Source: Methylobacterium mesophilicum | GTDB lineage: Bacteria; Pseudomonadota; Alphaproteobacteria; Rhizobiales; Beijerinckiaceae | Direction: 5' to 3' | Length of the DNA stretch: 64,000 nt | Assembly (NCBI RefSeq): GCF_022179445.1 | Contig: NZ_BPQU01000001.1 | Coordinates: forward strand, 444,984 to 508,983 | Shown: in pieces, positions 59,766 through 64,000 of the stretch | Layout of the letters: every line of letters begins with the position of its first letter | Position numbering within the stretch: position 1 is the first letter of the stretch | Notes under the pieces: model-generated | The model's input: only the letters and a program-made list of their open reading frames with translations | Told to the model about the DNA's origin: nothing | Database searches by the model: none | Program-made: the position numbers and the translations under genes

Positions 59766-59870
59766 ATGACCAAATTCACCAAGACCGTGACCTATGTCCT
59801 CGCCGCCGCGGCCGTTTTCATGCTCGTCATCGTCGTCCTGCAATCGACGAGCATGCTGGCGAGTTCATGA
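59766..59870 (+). CDS. 34-residue single-span membrane microprotein
   Basis: The ATG at 59766 has AAGGGAAAG before it and opens 14 bases after the LysM gene. The chain is a short polar N-terminus (MTKFTKTVTY), one hydrophobic helix (VLAAAAVFMLVIVVL), and a short polar end. The tight spacing and good ribosome-binding site support co-expression with the LysM gene. No family is known. Confidence 0.55.
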   Translation: MTKFTKTVTYVLAAAAVFMLVIVVLQSTSMLASS

Positions 59871-60161
59871 GGACGCCGATGGTCGGGAGGTTCCCTCTAC
59901 GATCGACCTCGGTCGGTAGCATGCTGAAATAGGTCCTGTTCGAACCTGGTGATCTTTAGTTCTTACGCTAACGGGATGGTGTAGGAACGGTATCGTCGCA
60001 AGGATGTTTCTCGTCCTTCAGCTTAAGCCGGAGGCGTCCATGCGTATCATGCCGTCTATCTCGACTATGTTTTCAGGTTGGCAAAGTTCGAGCCGGTCAA
60101 GCACAGGGAAAAACGGGCGCATCCGCATGATCGGCCCCCACAGGGTGGTCCAAGGGTAGAG

Positions 60162-61088
60162 TTAGTGCGCGGTAGGCCGCTCCACCACGGGTAGCTTGAC
60201 TGGCGGAGCGGGTCGGGCGAGCGCGGCCGGCCAAGCGGAGAAGGCTGACATGAACACTTCCGGTGCCGGCGGCCGGTATCCCAGTGAGGCGTGGGGGCGC
60301 ACGGCGTTGTAGTGACATCTCCAACTTTCGATGACGATCTGCGCCTCATTGAGTGTGTAGAAGATCTCGCCGTTGAGAAGTTCATCGCGAATCCGCGCGT
60401 TGAAGCTTTCGACGTAGCCATTCTCCCACGGTGAACCCGGAGTGATGTAGGCGGTTTTACTGCCGACGCTGGTGATCCAAGCTTGTACAGCTTTCGCGAC
60501 GAACTCCGGCCCGTTGTCCGAACGGATATGGCCCGGCACGCCACGCAGGATGAACAGATCCGACAGCACGTCGATCACATCGACCGCCTCGAGCTTGCGG
60601 GCGACCTGGATCGCCAAGCATTCATGCGTGAACTCATCGATCACGTTGAGCATCCGGATCTTGCGTTCATCGTGCGTGCGCGCCTCGACAAAGTCATACG
60701 ACCACACGTGATTGCGGTATTCCGGGCGAAGGCGGATGCAGGAGCCGTCGTTGTCCCAGATCCGCCCTCGCTTGGGCTTCTTGGCCGGGACCTTCAGGCC
60801 CTCGCGCCGACAGATCCGCTCGACGCGCTTGTCGTTGACGAACCAACCCGCCGCCTTCAGCAACGCGCTGATCTTTCGGTAGCCGTAGCGACCGTACCGC
60901 TCCGCCAGCGCGATGAGATCAGCCGTCAGCGCCTCCTCATCGTCGCGGCCCCGCGGCGCTTTGCGCTGTGTCGATCCTTCAGCAGGCTCAGGATGAGGGA
61001 GGCTGACCGAGCGCCCGGCAGGCGCGGCGCTCAAAGACGACCATCGTCAGCATGATGTGCTCGACACAGGCGCGTCGGCGCGCGGGGC
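60162..61088 (-). pseudogene. IS3 transposase OrfB, disrupted near its start
   Basis: Most of the integrase is intact: the HTH_21-like region (YGRYGYRKISALLKAAGW), then the rve core with its first Asp in HVWSYDFVEARTHD, the second in IRSDNGPEF, and the Glu in NGYVESFNARIRDEL. Upstream, the expected OrfB start lies in another frame (RRRACVEHIMLTMVVFERRA, then CRALGQ) and runs into a stop. Between the two lies an inserted stretch with CCTCATCCTGAGCC at 60974-61003, whose length shifts the frame. OrfA-OrfB fusion by frameshifting would therefore fail. Confidence 0.75.
60974..61003. repeat. Small dispersed-repeat-like insertion inside the transposase
   Basis: About 28 bases containing CCTTCAGCAGGCTCAGGATG separate CRALGQ from STQRKAPRG of OrfB, where a typical IS of this type would have only two codons. 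The motif resembles the short palindromic dispersed sequences of the CCTCATCCTGAG type frequent in alphaproteobacterial genomes. The net gain of about 22 bases explains the frameshift. Identity as a dispersed element is from memory of the motif, not from a search. Confidence 0.5.
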
Positions 61089-61364
61089 TCAGAAGTTTCC
61101 CCGGGACGCCTCCTGAAGGATCAGCTTGTCCAACGTCAGATCGGTAATCGCTCTCCTGAGACGCTGGTTCTCCGTCTCAAGATCCTTCATCCGCTTCACT
61201 TGATCCGACTTGAGGCTGCCGTACTCCTTGCGCCAGCGATAGTAGGTCACTTCGGTCACGCCGATCGCCCTAATCGAAGCGGCGACGCTGTGTCCTTGTG
61301 AGACCAGCACGTCGACCTGACGCAGCTTGCTCACGATCTCCTCGGGCTTGGGTCGTTGGGCCAT
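61089..61364 (-). CDS. IS3 transposase OrfA
   Basis: About 91 residues from the ATG at 61362-61364 (an ATG at 61388 adds eight). An N-terminal helix-turn-helix (EEIVSKLRQVDVLVSQGHSV, then AIGVTEVTYYRWRKEYG) binds the element's ends, and a C-terminal leucine-zipper-like helix (KDLETENQRLRRAITDLTLD) serves for multimerisation. It appears intact. Its end overlaps the original OrfB frame, as expected for programmed frameshifting. Confidence 0.88.
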   Translation of the reverse strand: MAQRPKPEEIVSKLRQVDVLVSQGHSVAASIRAIGVTEVTYYRWRKEYGSLKSDQVKRMKDLETENQRLRRAITDLTLDKLILQEASRGNF

Positions 61365-61504
61365 CGGTTCCGTCCTCTGTCGACTCAAAAGCCATACTTC
61401 AGGGCGGACCAGTTCAATGGGGGACGATCAACTCCGACGTTGACGCGTATCGGCAACCGCTAAGGGCTATGAATTTCGCGATGCCAAAATCAGGCCGAGA
61501 TCGA

Positions 61505-62140
61505 TCATCTGATCAGGACGACGGCCTTCCGCTCGTAGGCCGGCCGGTCGATCTGTCCGACGATGAAGTGCGCGACGTCGGCCCGTGAGATGAGGCCGTT
61601 CCGCCACGACGAGGGCTCGGTGAGAACCTTGTAGCGGCCAGTCGCCGATCCGGGGGTGAGAACCCCTGGCCGAACGAACGTCCATTCCAGGCCGCTCTTG
61701 CGGATACGCATCTCCTGGGCGTCCTTGTCGTCGTATGCGCGTCCGAAGACGAGGCGGAACGGCACGCGTTGCAGAAGTCCAATCGCGTCGCGGCTGTCGC
61801 CGGTGCCGAAGCCGGTAACTGCCAGCAGGCGCCTGACCCCAACCTTCTCCATGGCCGGCACCAGCATGTTGGTCGCGTCGGAGAACAATGTCACCGGCCC
61901 GAGCAGGTTCTTCGTCGGCACCCCAAGCGCCTGGACGACGACGTCGATGCCGTCGAGCGCCGAGGCGACGTCACCGGCGTTCAAGGCATCCCCGGGAAAG
62001 CGTTCCAGGCCAGCACCTGACAGGGTCATGGCCGTGGCCGAACGTGCGAAGGCCCGCACGCGGTGTCCGGCCGCGAGGGACGCCTTCACGGTTTCCAGGC
62101 CGATGCCTTTGCTGGCGCCGATGACGAGGACATGGGCCAT
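61505..62140 (-). CDS. NAD(P)-binding atypical SDR (NmrA-like)
   Basis: 211 residues. The nucleotide-binding motif is VLVIGASKGIGLETVKASLA. Later blocks are DVVVQALGVPTKN, RRLLAVTGFGTGDSR and SGLEWTFVRPGVLTPG, all characteristic of the atypical-5 SDR group related to BVR-B and NmrA. The canonical YxxxK is not evident, as is usual in this group. Likely a flavin or quinone reductase, or a redox-sensing protein. It lies just right of the IS end, which is 75 bases from its stop. Confidence 0.87.
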   Translation of the reverse strand: MAHVLVIGASKGIGLETVKASLAAGHRVRAFARSATAMTLSGAGLERFPGDALNAGDVASALDGIDVVVQALGVPTKNLLGPVTLFSDATNMLVPAMEKVGVRRLLAVTGFGTGDSRDAIGLLQRVPFRLVFGRAYDDKDAQEMRIRKSGLEWTFVRPGVLTPGSATGRYKVLTEPSSWRNGLISRADVAHFIVGQIDRPAYERKAVVLIR

Positions 62141-62723
62141 GGTCGCTTCCTGGGTGGTGGGTCGCGCGACAAGATCCTATCAGCCGCCGACGCGCCATGC
62201 GGCCCCTTGACCGACCAATCTGGGCACAGTTGACCGCGTCGGACTGGAAGCCCGAACCCTCGTCGAGATGGCAGTGGGCGTCGAAGACGATTCGCGTGCG
62301 CCCAACGCGGTAATCGACACGTCAATGGTCGTGCCCGCGGCACCGGTGGTCAGGTCCTCACAGCTCGATCAGGCCCGGCAGGTCCCATGCTTCGCATGAG
62401 GACAGATGGGCCTGCAGAGACGCAAGGCTTTCGGACTGCGGGATATGGGGGGTCTCGACAACGGTCGGTCCATCGGTGGTCAGGCGAACTCCGCGTCGAC
62501 AAAGCCTCGGGTCGCCGGGGTCTTGGGCAACATCTGCAGCGGTTCGATCCGTTCCCTCGACCGGAAGCCGGTGCGAGCGCATGGCTGCGAGAGGTGTACA
62601 AGGAACTCGCGCGTCCTCGAAATCGAACGGATCAACTCGGCCTATGGCTCGGTCTTCCCTCAATCGTGTTTTTTGAAGCAACCTCACGCTTCGGAGGACA
62701 GATTAGGCAATGAGCCTACGTGA
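62141..62723. other. Intergenic region with possible gene fragments
   Basis: No intact gene. On the reverse strand at about 62230-62290 a short stretch reads VGRTRIVFDAHCHLDEGSG, and another near 62350-62500 reads PTVVETPHIPQSESLASLQA. Both look more coding-like than background but have no start, no full domain and lie in different frames, so they may be decayed fragments. Confidence 0.3.
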
Positions 62724-63002
62724 CTATATGTTGTCCCGCTCCGCTTGTTCGTAGCATGCCTTGAACACTTCCGAGATCAGTAGATCTGAGTGGCCTGACA
62801 ATGTAGACGTATCATCGAGGCAAGAACGCACACTGTTCCGGGATGCGGCGCCTGCGTTCGCTGCCTCCATTGTGCGCAAGAGATCGTCTTTATCTGTCGG
62901 TGTCGCTGCAGCCCAGGATTTCATACGATCCCCGGCATCGAGTGCTGAGGCAGGAACCGCCAATAGAATGGAAAACAGTACACCAGCAAGGATGCGGTTC
63001 AT
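62724..63002 (-). CDS. Small secreted protein, 92 aa
   Basis: The N-terminus is a good signal peptide (MNRILAGVLFSILLAVPASA) followed by a polar helical domain (DAGDRMKSWAAATPTDKDDL). Two Cys (SCLDD and ACYEQ) probably pair. Base composition is less GC-rich than its neighbours. The family is unknown. It is divergent from the SOUL gene. Confidence 0.58.
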   Translation of the reverse strand: MNRILAGVLFSILLAVPASALDAGDRMKSWAAATPTDKDDLLRTMEAANAGAASRNSVRSCLDDTSTLSGHSDLLISEVFKACYEQAERDNI

Positions 63003-63271
63003 CGTGATTGCCCCGAACTGCCGAAAATAGGATCATAGCCTTGCGGTGTGTTCGGAGGCGGTTTGTGCCAGAAGCTTGCTATGAGCAAACTCGCGCGCCC
63101 GAAATCAACGCCCACGCAAACTGAATTAGGTCGCCAAGCTCGATCGCGACGCAGGCGGGGCTTGAGGCAAAACCGCACAAGCAGATGTCTGACATGCCGG
63201 GCGTTGTACACCTGAACGCAGACGACCGCAGACTCCGTGCGTAAAACCCACGACCGACGGATGCCTCGACG

Positions 63272-63883
63272 ATGGACAAATTCCTCTACTACTTCGTGAC
63301 GCTGCTTGAGTCCGCGCTGTCGGTCGTGGGCATCCGCGGGACCTATGAAGAGCCGCGCTACGCGGTCGTCGAGCGGCTCGACCGTGGGGTCGAAGTCCGG
63401 GCCTACGACGGACGCGTTGCCGTCGAGACGGATGCCAGCGGACAGCAGGACGGACAGGCGTTCGGTCGGCTGTTCCGGTACATAACCGGAGCGAATGGTG
63501 GTGGTCAGCGGATCGCCATGACGACGCCCGTCGAGAGCGAAGGCCGCCTGATCGCGATGACGGTCCCGGTCGAGCAGGGCGCCCGGGGAACGATGCGGTT
63601 CTACCTGCCGAAGGCGGTCGTCGAATCCGGTGCGCCGGAGCCGACCGAACGCGGTGTGAGACTGGTTCGCATCCCGCCGGAACGGTTGGCCGTCCTGCGC
63701 TTTTCCGGCACCGCATCGCCCGCGGCGAGGGACGAGCAAGCCCGTACCTTGACGATGGTGGTGGAAGCCGCCGGAAGAAATCCAGCGGATCAACCCGTCT
63801 TCATGGGCTACGATCCGCCGTTCTCGGTGCCATTCCTGCGCCGGAACGAGGTCGCGGTACGACTGAAATCCCCCTCGTCTTGA
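63272..63883 (+). CDS. SOUL family haem-binding protein
   Basis: 203 residues. An N-terminal hydrophobic part (LYYFVTLLESALSVVGIRGT) may be an anchor. The SOUL/HBP domain follows: EEPRYAVVERLDRGVEVRAY, GQAFGRLFRYITGANGGGQR, IAMTTPV, FYLPKAVVE, and the end YDPPFSVPFLRRNEVAVRL. These blocks are the hallmark of the family. SOUL proteins bind haem or porphyrin; the bacterial role is not settled. Confidence 0.92.
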   Translation: MDKFLYYFVTLLESALSVVGIRGTYEEPRYAVVERLDRGVEVRAYDGRVAVETDASGQQDGQAFGRLFRYITGANGGGQRIAMTTPVESEGRLIAMTVPVEQGARGTMRFYLPKAVVESGAPEPTERGVRLVRIPPERLAVLRFSGTASPAARDEQARTLTMVVEAAGRNPADQPVFMGYDPPFSVPFLRRNEVAVRLKSPSS

Positions 63884-64000
63884 GTTGCGCTACCTGGAGC
63901 GACGGCTCGGTGTCGTGTTTCCGCAGATGTACGCCGCTCCGGCGCTCGTGGCCGGAACAGACCTCGTCGCGACCCTGACGAACGGCGTCGTCGTCGGATC
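63884..64000 (+). other. Possible C-terminal fragment of a LysR-type regulator
   Basis: In one + frame the window end reads ELRYLERRLGVVFPQMYAAP then ALVAGTDLVATLTNGVVVG. This resembles the last strand-helix part of LysR effector domains (usual form APxVVAGTDLVATxPxR). There is no start codon or upstream domain, so it is either a relic or a chance likeness; the part past the window is not visible. Confidence 0.25.

Larger units (their letters stand above)
60128..61430 (-). mobile_element. IS3-family insertion sequence, about 1.3 kb
   Basis: The ends are imperfect inverted repeats. The left end reads TGATCGGCCCCCA then TGGTCC; the right end read inward gives TGATCGTCCCCCA then TGGTCC, so the element starts with TG and ends with CA. 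Inside are an OrfA (helix-turn-helix) and an OrfB (DDE integrase) on the reverse strand, the IS3 arrangement, closest in type to the IS407 group. The flanking three or four bases (GCA on the left, ACT on the right) do not match, so no target duplication remains. OrfB is broken, so the copy is probably immobile. Confidence 0.88.

Noticed and set aside
59981..60010. GGAAC followed after 16 bases by TGTT, resembling an EcfG-type promoter
   Set aside because: The -10 part deviates from CGTT, and the only downstream frame is the short one cut by the IS. Too weak for a feature.

Overview
The window is high-GC DNA typical of a Rhizobiales-type alphaproteobacterium. Several family signatures fit Methylobacterium or a close relative: a BA14K protein, a GCG_CRPN-type secreted protein, an EcfG-like ECF sigma factor, VirA/VirG-like regulators and many tiny secreted or membrane proteins. 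The assignment is an inference from gene content; there is no rRNA or marker gene. I found no tRNA, rRNA or CRISPR array.

Layout. 0-6 kb: a metQ-type lipoprotein gene broken by a stop codon, a ClpP-like periplasmic protein, a low-GC patch with a glycosyltransferase, and a soluble double-PAS chemoreceptor. 6.5-12.4 kb: a purine-oxidation locus, with uricase divergent from a three-gene operon with overlapping start/stop codons (FAD subunit, a fused [2Fe-2S]/molybdopterin subunit, an AzgA-like purine permease). 12.7-16 kb: a class III nucleotide cyclase and an orphan cytochrome P450. 17.4-21.6 kb: a coupled VirG-like regulator, di-heme peroxidase and VirA-like kinase. 22.3-32 kb: a signalling block with two paralogous hybrid kinases carrying tandem receivers, and, divergent from them, a KaiC-like double ATPase coupled to another hybrid kinase. 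32-41 kb: many small proteins, WrbA, a VOC protein, a PilZ protein, a DUF938 methyltransferase and an SDR. 41-47 kb: a DUF808 membrane protein and a divergently arranged RND efflux pump and adaptor.

48-60 kb is the most distinctive part. An ECF sigma factor with an N-terminal extension and a triple-PAS LuxR-type regulator precede a run of thirteen genes, all on the + strand: three CsbD-type or CsbD-fusion proteins plus a small CsbD, a PhnA-like membrane protein, microproteins, BA14K, an aquaporin, a YidB-like protein, a long coiled-coil membrane protein, a Cys-rich secreted protein and a LysM protein. Two nearly identical 16-bp dyads lie beside the regulator genes, each upstream of small stress-type genes. 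I read this as an envelope, osmotic or desiccation stress island whose regulation and several components look undescribed. 60-64 kb: an IS3-family element whose transposase is itself broken by a small dispersed repeat, an NAD(P)-binding SDR, a small secreted protein and a SOUL haem-binding protein.

Decay is visible in several places: metQ, an SDR remnant at about 22 kb, an alpha/beta-hydrolase tail at 16.5 kb, a homopolymer frameshift at 48.28 kb, the IS, and a LysR-like tail at the window end.
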